From an uncultured Bacilli bacterium (GTDB lineage Bacteria; Bacillota_I; Bacilli_A; RF39; UBA660), in assembly GCA_947601485.1 (NCBI GenBank), contig CANQGF010000006.1:1-36202 (forward strand): 36,202 bases of DNA, given 5' to 3'. Within the stretch, counting starts at the first letter, position 1, and every line of letters starts with the position of its first letter. The notes beneath the pieces are model-generated. The model made no database searches, was not told where the DNA came from, and saw only the letters and a list, made by a program, of their open reading frames with translations. The position numbers were made by a program, and so were the translations under genes. Below are positions 18,915-28,216 of the stretch, piece by piece.

Positions 18915-18920
18915 TATTCT

Positions 18921-18952
18921 AAAAAATAGTGGTGTAAAAGCCATTATTTTTT
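18921..18952. terminator. bidirectional terminator
   Basis: AAAAAATAGTGG ... CCATTATTTTTT. Confidence 0.7.
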
Positions 18953-18958
18953 GATGAT

Positions 18959-19747
18959 TTAGGAACTTAAATAATATGAAATAATAAAACTTAATATAGC
19001 TATAATAATACTTATAATGTTTATATTACCTGGATAAATAAACAAAATAGATGAAATAATAAAGCCAATAATAGCACTATAAGTATAGCAAAAATGTCTT
19101 TTTAATAAATAATCCATCAGTTTAAGAATAAGATAACCACTAATTAAAAAAGATATAATAAAAGGAATAAATATTATAATAGTCTTAATATTGATAGCTA
19201 AAGGATTAGAAATAATGCCAAGAAAATATTTATAAATTCCTAAAAACATTAAAAGTGATGCTCCACTTATGCCAGGAACAATTTTACCAATAGCATAAAA
19301 AATACCTGCTATGGTCATTTTAAAAATACTAGGGTTACTAATAATTTCTTTAGTATTTTTTTCAAATATATATAAAATAATGCCCAAGATAAAAGAAATT
19401 ATAAAAGGTATTATAGCTAAATTTCTTTTAGTTTTATTTTTTATTTCTTTAAGTAAGTAGGGTATACATCCTAAAATTAAACCAATAAAAACATAAGAGA
19501 TAAACATTAAACGAAAGTTAAGAAGATATAAAATAATTTTACTAAAAAATAAGATACTTATTAAAATACCAACAACTAATGGAGTTAAATACAGTATATT
19601 ATTTTTAAAATCTTTATTAATATTTAGAATTCTTCTAATTATTTCATCATATATTCCTAGAATAGTAGCTAAAACTCCGCCCGATACTCCGGGAATAATA
19701 AAGCCAATCCCAATAATTATTCCAAAAATAAAGTTCTGTAAAATCAT
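18959..19747 (-). CDS. popT: DUF368 membrane protein (PopT-type polyprenyl-phosphate transporter family)
   Basis: IGIGFIIPGVSGGVLATILGIYDE and the repeated IGKIVPGISGASLLMFLGIYKYFL motif typical of DUF368. Confidence 0.88.
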   Translation of the reverse strand: MILQNFIFGIIIGIGFIIPGVSGGVLATILGIYDEIIRRILNINKDFKNNILYLTPLVVGILISILFFSKIILYLLNFRLMFISYVFIGLILGCIPYLLKEIKNKTKRNLAIIPFIISFILGIILYIFEKNTKEIISNPSIFKMTIAGIFYAIGKIVPGISGASLLMFLGIYKYFLGIISNPLAINIKTIIIFIPFIISFLISGYLILKLMDYLLKRHFCYTYSAIIGFIISSILFIYPGNINIISIIIAILSFIISYYLSS

Positions 19748-19815
19748 TTAAAATACCTCTTTATAATATGTATTAAAAAATAATTTATGTTATACTTACA
19801 AATGGGTGATAATAA

Positions 19816-20406
19816 TTGAAAAAATTTTTAAAAATAATATTAATTTTTGTTTTAGTTATCATATTAATGCTAGTTATTATAAATAGTATAGTTATTATTA
19901 GTACAAGTAAACAAATATATGAAAATGATGAAATTGCTCAAATAAATGATACTTATGATATAGGGATGGTTTTGGGATGTGGTATTAAAAATAATAAACC
20001 CAGTTTAATGCTTAAAGATAGACTTGATACAGCGATTAAATTATATGAAGAGGGAATTATTAAAAATATTTTAATTAGTGGGGATGAACATGATAATTAT
20101 AGTGAAGTTAAAGTAATGAAGAATTATCTATTAGAAAATAATATTAATGAAGAAGTTATTTTAGAAGATAAGAAAGGTTATAATACTTCTCAAAGTATGA
20201 TTAATTATAAAGATAGTTATTTAGATAAAAGTTTAATTATAATTACTCAAAAATATCATATGTATCGTTCTTTATATATTAGTAAAAAGTTCAATTTAGA
20301 TTCCATTGGAGTTAGTGCTAAAAATGCTAGATATTATGGACAATTTTTAAGAGATATAAGAGAAATAGTAGCTAGATGTAAAGATTTCTTACAATATTTA
20401 TTTTAA
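19816..20406 (+). CDS. YdcF/SanA-like (DUF218) membrane-anchored protein
   Basis: N-terminal TM; VLGCGIKNNKPSLMLKDRLDTAIKLYEEG, LISGDEHDNYSEVKVMKNYLLE, ITQKYHMYRSLYI. Confidence 0.82.
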   Translation: MKKFLKIILIFVLVIILMLVIINSIVIISTSKQIYENDEIAQINDTYDIGMVLGCGIKNNKPSLMLKDRLDTAIKLYEEGIIKNILISGDEHDNYSEVKVMKNYLLENNINEEVILEDKKGYNTSQSMINYKDSYLDKSLIIITQKYHMYRSLYISKKFNLDSIGVSAKNARYYGQFLRDIREIVARCKDFLQYLF

Positions 20407-20426
20407 TCAATTTAACTTACAAATAA

Positions 20427-20456
20427 AAAACTGACAGACCTAAGTCTTTGTCAGTT
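20427..20456. terminator. terminator between convergent YdcF-like gene and spoIVB (T tract on the minus strand)
   Basis: AACTGACA-gacctaagtctt-TGTCAGTT, preceded on + strand by an A run (minus-strand T run). Confidence 0.65.
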
Positions 20457-21434
20457 CTAAATATTGTTTTTTTCTCCTTCTTCTAACATTTTAGTAATAA
20501 ATAAACCGTAACCACTAGTTGGATTATCAACAATAACATGGGTTACAACACCAATAATTTTACCATTTTGCATAATTGGTGATCCACTCATTCCTTGAAC
20601 AACTCCACCTGTTTTATCTAATAAATTTTTATCTGTAATTTCAAAAGTAATATTTTTGGTATCACTAGTTTCATTGATTTTTTTGATTTTTATTTTAAAT
20701 TCTTCAACCTTTTCACCATCTAATACGGTATATAAAGTAGCATCTCCTATTTTAACATCATCTTTTGTACCAACCGGAACTAATTTTAAATCATTAATTC
20801 CTTTATTGTAAGTGCCAAAAATACCATGATTTGTATTTTTTATAATATTACCATACACCGTATTGTAATAATATTTAGCATTCTTACTGCCAGCTGTGCC
20901 AACTGCTGATTTATCAATAGAAACTATTTTATTTTTAAAAATTAGTCCTGTTTTAATTTCAACCATTTGTTTACTGCTGCTTTCAACAACCTCGTGACCT
21001 AAAGCCCCAAAAATTTTTGTTTCAGGATCAATATAAGTAAGTGTTCCAATTCCAAGAATACTATCTTTAACATACAAGCCAGTTTTATAAACGCCATCAT
21101 CTAATACTAAAGGAAGCATGGTATCATATTCTTTGTTACCTCTTCTATAAGTAACTTTAGCAACTCCTTCGCTCGTATATTTTTCGATTTCATTAGTTAA
21201 CTCATTTAAACTATTAATTTCGACGTTATTGATTTTTTCAATATAATCACCAACTTGTAAATTGGGGTTTCCTTTATTAAGTTTACCATCAATTTGATAG
21301 AAGCCTACAATTAAAACACCTTTACAGTCCAATTCTATCCCTAATGTATTTCCTCCTAAATAGATTTTATCAGAATAAGCGCTAACCTCTAAAGGCACTA
21401 AAAAAATGCAGAGAAATAATAATAATTTTTTCAT
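20457..21434 (-). CDS. spoIVB: SpoIVB peptidase (S55)
   Basis: PDZ region (QVGDYIEKINNVEINSLNEL), GALGHEVVE, GGVVQGMSGSPIMQNGKIIGVVTHV; SD AAGGTGAT before ATG at 21434. Confidence 0.93.
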   Translation of the reverse strand: MKKLLLFLCIFLVPLEVSAYSDKIYLGGNTLGIELDCKGVLIVGFYQIDGKLNKGNPNLQVGDYIEKINNVEINSLNELTNEIEKYTSEGVAKVTYRRGNKEYDTMLPLVLDDGVYKTGLYVKDSILGIGTLTYIDPETKIFGALGHEVVESSSKQMVEIKTGLIFKNKIVSIDKSAVGTAGSKNAKYYYNTVYGNIIKNTNHGIFGTYNKGINDLKLVPVGTKDDVKIGDATLYTVLDGEKVEEFKIKIKKINETSDTKNITFEITDKNLLDKTGGVVQGMSGSPIMQNGKIIGVVTHVIVDNPTSGYGLFITKMLEEGEKNNI

Positions 21435-21607
21435 TTTTATCACCTTACATTTTTATTATGGTTGATAGAGTTTAAAATAAAAAACCAATATATGGTTATT
21501 ACCAATTATTGGTTTGCTATAAAAAGGAGAAAAAACTTAACTTCTTTTTTCATTTGTTAATTATTTGTCAAATAAGAATAAATGTTTGTATTTTTATTAA
21601 AAAGTAC

Positions 21608-21637
21608 TTGAATACGAACAAAGATTTGTGATAAGAT
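21608..21637 (+). promoter_or_regulatory. candidate sigma-A promoter of the microprotein gene
   Basis: TTGAAT 21608-21613, 18 bp, TAAGAT 21632-21637. Confidence 0.4.
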
Positions 21638-21662
21638 ATTAACGAAAAGAAGGAGTGATATT

Positions 21663-21815
21663 ATGAGAAAAACATTATTGAATTTAGGAGGGCTTATATT
21701 ATTTTATTTAGTATTTGTTTTTGGGATAATTCTCCTTAATATGCGCTTTAGAGAGCTTAATCAGGATATTAGTTTCAGCAATTTAAATAATTATAGCGAT
21801 ATTGTTATAAAGTAA
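21663..21815 (+). CDS. 50-aa single-TM membrane microprotein (not in the supplied ORF track)
   Basis: AGAAGGAGTGATATT-ATG SD/start; MRKTLLNLGGLILFYLVFVFGIILLNMRFRELNQDISFSNLNNYSDIVIK*. Confidence 0.65.
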   Translation: MRKTLLNLGGLILFYLVFVFGIILLNMRFRELNQDISFSNLNNYSDIVIK

Positions 21816-21880
21816 GTAAAGCACTAGTTAATTAATTGTTTTATTTAAAAAATGAGTATATAATTAATATGAGGGATAAT

Positions 21881-23008
21881 ATGAAAAAGAAAATATTGGT
21901 TATGTATGCTCGATACGGATCAGGTCATAAAGCCATTGCTGAATATGTAGCATCATACATTGCGACACATAATGATTTTGATGTAAAAATGATTGACATT
22001 ACTGACTATGGTAATATATTAGCTAAGTTTACTGTTAAAACCTTTGATTTTGTTTTAAATCATCATCATGAAATGCTTTTTAATATGGGTTATGAACTTG
22101 CTGATAATCGTCTTACTTCTTTAGGTAATGGTCTTTTAACTTCAAAATTTTATGATAGTAAAAAGTTAAGAGATGAAATAGTAACGTTTAATCCCGATGT
22201 TACTATATCTACTCATTTTTATTGCAGTAATTTAATTACTTATTATAATAAACAAGGTTTAATTAAAAGTCGATTATTTACAATTATTACTGATTATCGG
22301 GCTCATGAATTTTGGATTAAAAATAAACAGTTAGAAGATGGCTATATTGTTGGTAATAAAATGGTGAAGGAAGAATTAATTAAAAGGGGTGTAGATAGTA
22401 AAAAAATATATCCTTATGGACTTCCTTTAAATATTACTAAAATTAGTAATTTAGATAAGGAAGAAGTAATTTATCAAAGATATAAATTAAAAAATAATGT
22501 TAAAAATTATTTATTTTTTGGTGGCTCATCTAGTGGTAGTATGTATTATTATAATTATTTTAAAGCCATAGCTAGTTTGAATTTACCAGTTAATATTATT
22601 TTTATTTGTGGCAAGAATGCTAAATTGAAGAAAAAATGTGATGCTTATGTTAAAAAGAATCATATTGAAAATATTTTAGTCTTTGGTTATTCAACCGATG
22701 TTTTAAATTTAATGAAAATTAGTGATCTTGTTATTAGTAAGCCAGGCGGAGCAACTGTTACAGAATGTTTGGAAATGAAAGTACCAATGTTATTAGTTCC
22801 AGGTATTGGTGGTCAAGAAAAATATAATGCTAGATTTATTGCAAGTAAAAAATATGGTCTTAAAGTAAGAGGTGTTTGGTCTTTTAAACGTAAGTTAAAA
22901 AGAATTACTCGTAATCCATCTCTTTTAAAGAAAATGGAAGAAAGACTAAATTTGCTTGATAATAATGAATCAGTAGTTAAGATTAATAATTTAATTAAAA
23001 GAGTTTAA
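21881..23008 (+). CDS. UgtP/MGDG-synthase-like glycosyltransferase
   Basis: KILVMYARYGSGHKAIAEYVASYI; GT28-type C-terminus SDLVISKPGGATVTECLEMKVPMLLVPGIGGQE; GAGGGATAAT before ATG 21881. Confidence 0.87.
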   Translation: MKKKILVMYARYGSGHKAIAEYVASYIATHNDFDVKMIDITDYGNILAKFTVKTFDFVLNHHHEMLFNMGYELADNRLTSLGNGLLTSKFYDSKKLRDEIVTFNPDVTISTHFYCSNLITYYNKQGLIKSRLFTIITDYRAHEFWIKNKQLEDGYIVGNKMVKEELIKRGVDSKKIYPYGLPLNITKISNLDKEEVIYQRYKLKNNVKNYLFFGGSSSGSMYYYNYFKAIASLNLPVNIIFICGKNAKLKKKCDAYVKKNHIENILVFGYSTDVLNLMKISDLVISKPGGATVTECLEMKVPMLLVPGIGGQEKYNARFIASKKYGLKVRGVWSFKRKLKRITRNPSLLKKMEERLNLLDNNESVVKINNLIKRV

Positions 23009-23024
23009 ATAAGTAGGAGTATTT

Positions 23025-24983
23025 ATGAGCAAAATAGAAGATAGTATAATTAATAATTTAAAAATATTAGCATTAGATATGATATCATCTTCTGGGAGTG
23101 GTGATGCTGGGATTATATTTTCCGGAGCCAATATTTTTTATGATTTGTTTATGAATCATTTAATATATGATCCCAATGATATTAATTTTATTAATAAAGA
23201 TCGTATTTTAGTGTCTAATCGTCTTTTACCATTATTATATAGTTGTAATTATTTATTTTACAAAGATATGTCTTTAGATGATTTAAAAGATTATAAAAGT
23301 TTTAAATCAGATTTAAGTGGTAATGCCAAAAAGAATAGTATCATCAATTATAGTAGCCTTTATAGTGGCGATGTTATATCATCCTCTGTTGGTATTGCCT
23401 TAGGCGAAAGATATTTAAAAAGTTTAGTTAATTTTGAAAACAATAAAAGTAAATTGGTTGATTTTAAAACTTATTGTGTTGTAACTTTAGAAGATCTAAT
23501 GAGTGGTATTGCTTATGAAGCAATGAGTTTTGCAAGTGCTCACGAATTAAATAATTTAATCTTTATTGTTATTAAAGATGAAGTTAGTAAAGATTCAAGT
23601 AATAAAGAAACTTTTAAAGAAGATTTAAAAGATCGTTTTATGTCTTTAAAATTTAATGTCGAGGAAATAAATGATAATTTAGGTACCATTGATGGTGCGA
23701 TTGCTGATGCTAAAGAAAGTAAAAAACCATCTGTTATAATAGTAAAAAGCCTTTATGGTAAATCTTCATCTATTGAAAATAGTAATAAATTATATAATAA
23801 ACCTTTAAATAAAGAAGAAATGGATAATTTAAGAAATAAATATCAAATTAATGCGCCCTTTGAAGTTAATAGTAATATAATTAATGAAATAAGAAAAACT
23901 ACTAGTAAACGTTTAAGTAAATATTTAATGAATTATCAAAGTCTAAAGCAAAATAGTATGGGTGATTTAAAAATTAGGGAAATAATTGATTTTCTAACTA
24001 AAGGCCATGTTGATATTGAACTTAATCCGGACAATATAAAAATTAATGATGAATATGAAGAAGAATTATTAAAAAGCAATAATCGAATATTAAATTTAGT
24101 TGCTAGTAAAAGTCCTTTTGTTTTAAGTGCTAGTGATGATAATTTTATTTATACTTTAAGTGAAATTAATAAAGCACAAATAATGACTAAAGAATGCCCT
24201 ATAGGAAGAAATATTTTAATTGGAAATCGACCTTTAGCTTTAGGAGGAATAACTTGTGGACTTGCTTTTTTAGGCTTTAAAGTTTTTGTTAGTACCCCTT
24301 TAGTTAATGAATCACTACTTAAAAGTTTTATTAAAATTAGTGCCTTAAATAATTTGGATATTACTTATATTTTTACAGATGATACTTTTACTAATGCCTA
24401 TTTAGATAATGAATATCATGCTGATAATGAATTAAATGATTTAAGAAGTATTAGTAATTTAGTTGTTTATCGTCCCGGTGATGTTAATGAAGTAATTGGT
24501 TCTTATTATACAATAGGTAAATTAAATAAAACTAGCGCTATAATTGTTGGTAGTAGTAGAGTGCCCAAATTAAAAGGAACAAATGAAAAATATGTTTTAG
24601 CAGGGGCATATCGTATCAAAAAAGAAAGTGATAAACTTGATGCAATCATTATTACAAGTGGTAGTGAAATTATTTTAGCTTTAAGAATTGTAGATGAGTT
24701 AAAAGATTTTAATTTATCTTTTAGAGTTGTTTCTATGCCATCAGCTAATTTATTTGCTATGCAAAGTGAAAAGTATCAAAAAATGCTTTTGCCTAATGAT
24801 GTTAAAACTTTTATACTAGAATTTAGTAATTCAAAATCTTTAGAAAAATATGCAACAAATAAGGACTACATATTTGGGGTAGATGACTTTTTTGTGGGAG
24901 GAACTAAAGAAGAAAAATTAAATTACTATCATCTTAATATAGATGCGATTAAGACTAAAATGATTGAATTATTAAAAAAATAA
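23025..24983 (+). CDS. transketolase-family protein lacking catalytic motifs (predicted pseudoenzyme)
   Basis: Collinear with transketolase over 652 aa (DRILVSN..., SGSEIILALRIVDEL, RVVSMPSANLFAMQSEKYQKMLLP), but SGHPG is SGDAG, GPLGQG is YSGDVIS, GDG is TLE, REHA/REFG is RPLA and GEDGPTHQP is absent. Confidence 0.85.
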   Translation: MSKIEDSIINNLKILALDMISSSGSGDAGIIFSGANIFYDLFMNHLIYDPNDINFINKDRILVSNRLLPLLYSCNYLFYKDMSLDDLKDYKSFKSDLSGNAKKNSIINYSSLYSGDVISSSVGIALGERYLKSLVNFENNKSKLVDFKTYCVVTLEDLMSGIAYEAMSFASAHELNNLIFIVIKDEVSKDSSNKETFKEDLKDRFMSLKFNVEEINDNLGTIDGAIADAKESKKPSVIIVKSLYGKSSSIENSNKLYNKPLNKEEMDNLRNKYQINAPFEVNSNIINEIRKTTSKRLSKYLMNYQSLKQNSMGDLKIREIIDFLTKGHVDIELNPDNIKINDEYEEELLKSNNRILNLVASKSPFVLSASDDNFIYTLSEINKAQIMTKECPIGRNILIGNRPLALGGITCGLAFLGFKVFVSTPLVNESLLKSFIKISALNNLDITYIFTDDTFTNAYLDNEYHADNELNDLRSISNLVVYRPGDVNEVIGSYYTIGKLNKTSAIIVGSSRVPKLKGTNEKYVLAGAYRIKKESDKLDAIIITSGSEIILALRIVDELKDFNLSFRVVSMPSANLFAMQSEKYQKMLLPNDVKTFILEFSNSKSLEKYATNKDYIFGVDDFFVGGTKEEKLNYYHLNIDAIKTKMIELLKK

Positions 24984-25049
24984 TTTCTTCGACACAAACT
25001 TACAATTATTTTAAAACTATTTTTATATAATAGTTTTAAGGTGATTAAA

Positions 25050-25466
25050 GTGAGAAGTTTTTATATATTTAAGATAAAAAATGAAATTAAAATATTAACT
25101 AAAGAGATACCTTATAACCTATTTAAAACAATCGATAATTTATATTATTTAGATAGTTCTAGTTTAGATGTCTCTTTTCAAATTTTTAATGATATCTTTG
25201 ATACTTTTGACATCTCATATATGAATAAAAGAATATATAATTTATTTAAAGATAATCGCCATTATCGTTATGAAAATAATACTCATATAATTGAAAATAA
25301 ATATCGTCCAGAAAATACTTATTTAAAAGTTTATAAATCACATATCTATCTTAAATCAGATGCCATTAATCCAACACTTTTAGTAAATTACTTAATGAGT
25401 GATAATTTATTTGTATGTGATTTTAAAAATAGAGATTACTTTTGGTTAAACGAGTTTGTTAGATAA
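25050..25466 (+). CDS. sirA: sporulation inhibitor of replication SirA-like protein
   Basis: N-terminal RSFYIFKIKNEI and C-terminal LFVCDFKNRDYFWLN resemble SirA; location directly after a tkt-family gene matches the Bacillus tkt-yneE(sirA) order. Confidence 0.7.
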   Translation: MRSFYIFKIKNEIKILTKEIPYNLFKTIDNLYYLDSSSLDVSFQIFNDIFDTFDISYMNKRIYNLFKDNRHYRYENNTHIIENKYRPENTYLKVYKSHIYLKSDAINPTLLVNYLMSDNLFVCDFKNRDYFWLNEFVR

Positions 25467-25473
25467 ATTTTAT

Positions 25474-25501
25474 TTGACAATGGAGTATTTTTGAGTATAA
25501 T
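25474..25501 (+). promoter_or_regulatory. sigma-A-like promoter
   Basis: TTGACA 25474-25479, 16 bp, TATAAT 25496-25501. Confidence 0.65.
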
Positions 25502-25532
25502 AGAGAGTAATTTTCGAAGGGGGTATTTTTTT

Positions 25533-26054
25533 ATGATTAAAAAATCGAAAATTGAATTAAAAAAAGGTGTAGCCTGTCTTTTAGCGGCGTTACAAATTGG
25601 GGTTGTAGCTGGTTGCAATAAAAAAGATATTTCATCTGATAGCACTGTTTATGAAAAAAGTTGGGAGGATAACGAAGATTATTATTCAATTTATTCACTT
25701 AATACTTTAGTTAATAATAATTTAAAAGAAACAGCTAAAATAAGTTATTATGTTAATGATCCAGTAGATAAGTATAGTGTACTTTCTTTTGAAGTCACTT
25801 TTAATAATGATGGTCAAAGCTCTTATACTTTAACTTTTAATAGATTTGATAAGAAAGTTAATTTTCAAATTACAGAAACTGACTATTTAATTTTAACTGA
25901 TTTATTAGAGTCTTATAAAGAAAATGAATCAGAGGATATTCTAGCATATTTTAGAGAAACATTAACATTTATGATTCAAAAATATGATAAAAATAATGAG
26001 TGTGATGAATTTATTGATGTTTTAAATGAACATAGAGCTAGAGCTTTAAAATAG
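25533..26054 (+). CDS. lipoprotein of unknown function
   Basis: MIKKSKIELKKGVACLLAALQIGVVAGCNKKD: signal peptide plus lipobox VAGC; SD GAAGGGGG before ATG 25533. Confidence 0.75.
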   Translation: MIKKSKIELKKGVACLLAALQIGVVAGCNKKDISSDSTVYEKSWEDNEDYYSIYSLNTLVNNNLKETAKISYYVNDPVDKYSVLSFEVTFNNDGQSSYTLTFNRFDKKVNFQITETDYLILTDLLESYKENESEDILAYFRETLTFMIQKYDKNNECDEFIDVLNEHRARALK

Positions 26055-26131
26055 TAGTTCTTAGGTTTTTTAAGTTTTTCTTCCTCTAGCAATAATTATT
26101 ATTTTATGCTAGAATTAAGGAAGTGATAATA

Positions 26132-26764
26132 ATGAAATTTAAATTAAATGATTATATAATTGAATATGAAGTTATTAGAAAAGATAATAAAAATCTTTAT
26201 TTTCGTTTTGATGAAAATTGCCGGCTTATTATCACAGCGCCTCGTTTTATTAGCGAACTAGAATTAAAAAATTTAATCACTAAAAATTCTAGTGCGATTT
26301 TAAAAATGTATGAAGATGCTGTCGAAAGAAGTAATAGAGATGGCTTATTTAAATATTTAGGCAAAAAATATAAAGTTATTTTTGATAATAGAGTTAAAGA
26401 AATTACTTTTGATGGTGATGTTATTACTTGTCATGATGAAGAGGCTTTAGATAAATTTTATGCTGATGAATGTCTTAAAGTCTTTAATGAAGAAATAGAT
26501 ATATGTAAAAAATGTTTTAATAATTTACCAAAATTTAAATTAAGAATTAGAAAAATGCGGACCCGCTGGGGTGTTTGTAATACTAAAAATAAAATTATTA
26601 CTTTAAATAGTGAACTTTTAAAAAAAGATATATCCTTAATTGATTATGTGATTATCCACGAAATGGCTCATTTCTATGAAGGCAATCATAGTAAAAACTT
26701 TTGGCATATTGTAGAAATGGTTTTACCGGATTATAAAGAAAGAAGAAAAAAATTAAAATATTAA
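26132..26764 (+). CDS. YgjP-like (DUF45) zinc metallopeptidase-domain protein
   Basis: RTRWGVCNTKNKIITLNSELLKKDISLIDYVIIHEMAHFYEGNHSKNFW. Confidence 0.9.
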   Translation: MKFKLNDYIIEYEVIRKDNKNLYFRFDENCRLIITAPRFISELELKNLITKNSSAILKMYEDAVERSNRDGLFKYLGKKYKVIFDNRVKEITFDGDVITCHDEEALDKFYADECLKVFNEEIDICKKCFNNLPKFKLRIRKMRTRWGVCNTKNKIITLNSELLKKDISLIDYVIIHEMAHFYEGNHSKNFWHIVEMVLPDYKERRKKLKY

Positions 26765-26851
26765 TTAGTAGAAAGAGTGTCAAATTAACCTCTTTTTTTC
26801 TTTTATTCAAATATAATATTTGTTACTATATTATTAAGTAGGATGATTAAT

Positions 26852-28144
26852 ATGTATCAAGATTATTTAAATGATATTTTTACTGATGCTTATAATAAAA
26901 TATTACCTTTAGTAGAATCTTTAAATAAAAAAGGTGTTTGTCCCTGCTGTGGAGGTATTTTTTTAGGTGGTGTTTGTAAATATTGCCATACTCCTAATTC
27001 ATCTTTACAAAATAATGTTCAAAAAATAGAAAATATTTTAACTATGGTTAGTGATAGTTTAGAAAATCTTCCAATAGAAAGAGTAGAATATAATGAGCTT
27101 TTTACATTATTATTAAAAATTAAGAATGTTAAAATTGACATAGTAGATAAACTTATAGCCAAATATCATTATGAAGAAGTTATTAAAAAAATTTATGAGC
27201 AAATAGTTTCTAAAGGTTATCAAGGAGAATCGTTAGATAAAAGCGAAATCTCAGTTAGTGAAGCTTTAATTAGTCAAAATTATTCTTTTTCTAGAGATAA
27301 AGATGTAGTTTTTAATTTAGCTTCAATATATATTAAAAAAATAATACTTAATTTTCTAAAAGATGATAAAGAATCAGTGATTAGTTATGACTTTTTTGCT
27401 GATTTAATTAAAGAATTTATGGAAGAACAAATTAAATTTGTATATCAAAATAGTAACTGTGAAATAAAAGAAGGTAAAGAAGAAGAGGAAGAAAATATGA
27501 CTTTTGGTGCGGCTTCTTATAATAATGTTACTCTTTATGATTATGATATTAAAACAATGTATTATGAAGGTAGTGAACATTTACTTAATACGATATTCCA
27601 TGAATTTACACATGTAAGACAATATGGTATTACTTATAAAAAGAAGTGTGTTTCACCCTTTGAATTTTTGGAATTAAAAGAAGAAATAATAAGTAAATTT
27701 GTTCCTTTTTATTATAAAGAAAATTATGAACATTTATCTTATGAACTAGAAGCTTTTTATTGTGGCTTTAGAGATGAAAGAATTGCCCTTAGTAATATTG
27801 GAATTAGTTTAAATGAAGAATCAAATAAGAGAGTAGATGCTATATTAAAAGAATATGAAGATGCCTTTTTAAATACAAAAAGAACTTTACATGGGAAAAA
27901 TGTAGATATTAATCAATTATTCGAAAATGTTTTAAAAAGTAGAAGTTTTTTATTAAATAATTATCCTTGTTTGAAAAATTTATATAAGATAGAAAATGGT
28001 AAAGTAGTAAGAAAAACTAATGAAGAATTACAAAGAACTTTAGCTCAAATATTAAGTGATGATCATATTAGTGAAGAAGATAAAAATAATTTTAGATTAA
28101 TGTTTAATTTAGATAGGGTAAATCATAAATTAACTTCTATATGA
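26852..28144 (+). CDS. zinc-ribbon plus HExxH putative metalloprotease of unknown family
   Basis: CPCCGGIFLGGVCKYC zinc ribbon; NTIFHEFTHVRQYG gluzincin-like motif; downstream YELEAFYCGFRDE could supply a third ligand. Confidence 0.7.
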   Translation: MYQDYLNDIFTDAYNKILPLVESLNKKGVCPCCGGIFLGGVCKYCHTPNSSLQNNVQKIENILTMVSDSLENLPIERVEYNELFTLLLKIKNVKIDIVDKLIAKYHYEEVIKKIYEQIVSKGYQGESLDKSEISVSEALISQNYSFSRDKDVVFNLASIYIKKIILNFLKDDKESVISYDFFADLIKEFMEEQIKFVYQNSNCEIKEGKEEEEENMTFGAASYNNVTLYDYDIKTMYYEGSEHLLNTIFHEFTHVRQYGITYKKKCVSPFEFLELKEEIISKFVPFYYKENYEHLSYELEAFYCGFRDERIALSNIGISLNEESNKRVDAILKEYEDAFLNTKRTLHGKNVDINQLFENVLKSRSFLLNNYPCLKNLYKIENGKVVRKTNEELQRTLAQILSDDHISEEDKNNFRLMFNLDRVNHKLTSI

Positions 28145-28168
28145 TGAGATAACAATTCTCATCTTTTA
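28143..28168 (+). terminator. intrinsic terminator
   Basis: GATGAGA-taacaat-TCTCATC-ttttatttt. Confidence 0.6.
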
Positions 28169-28216
28169 TTTTAATTAAAATTGTTGTACAATAAAAGTAA
28201 TTCAAAGGTGTATATT

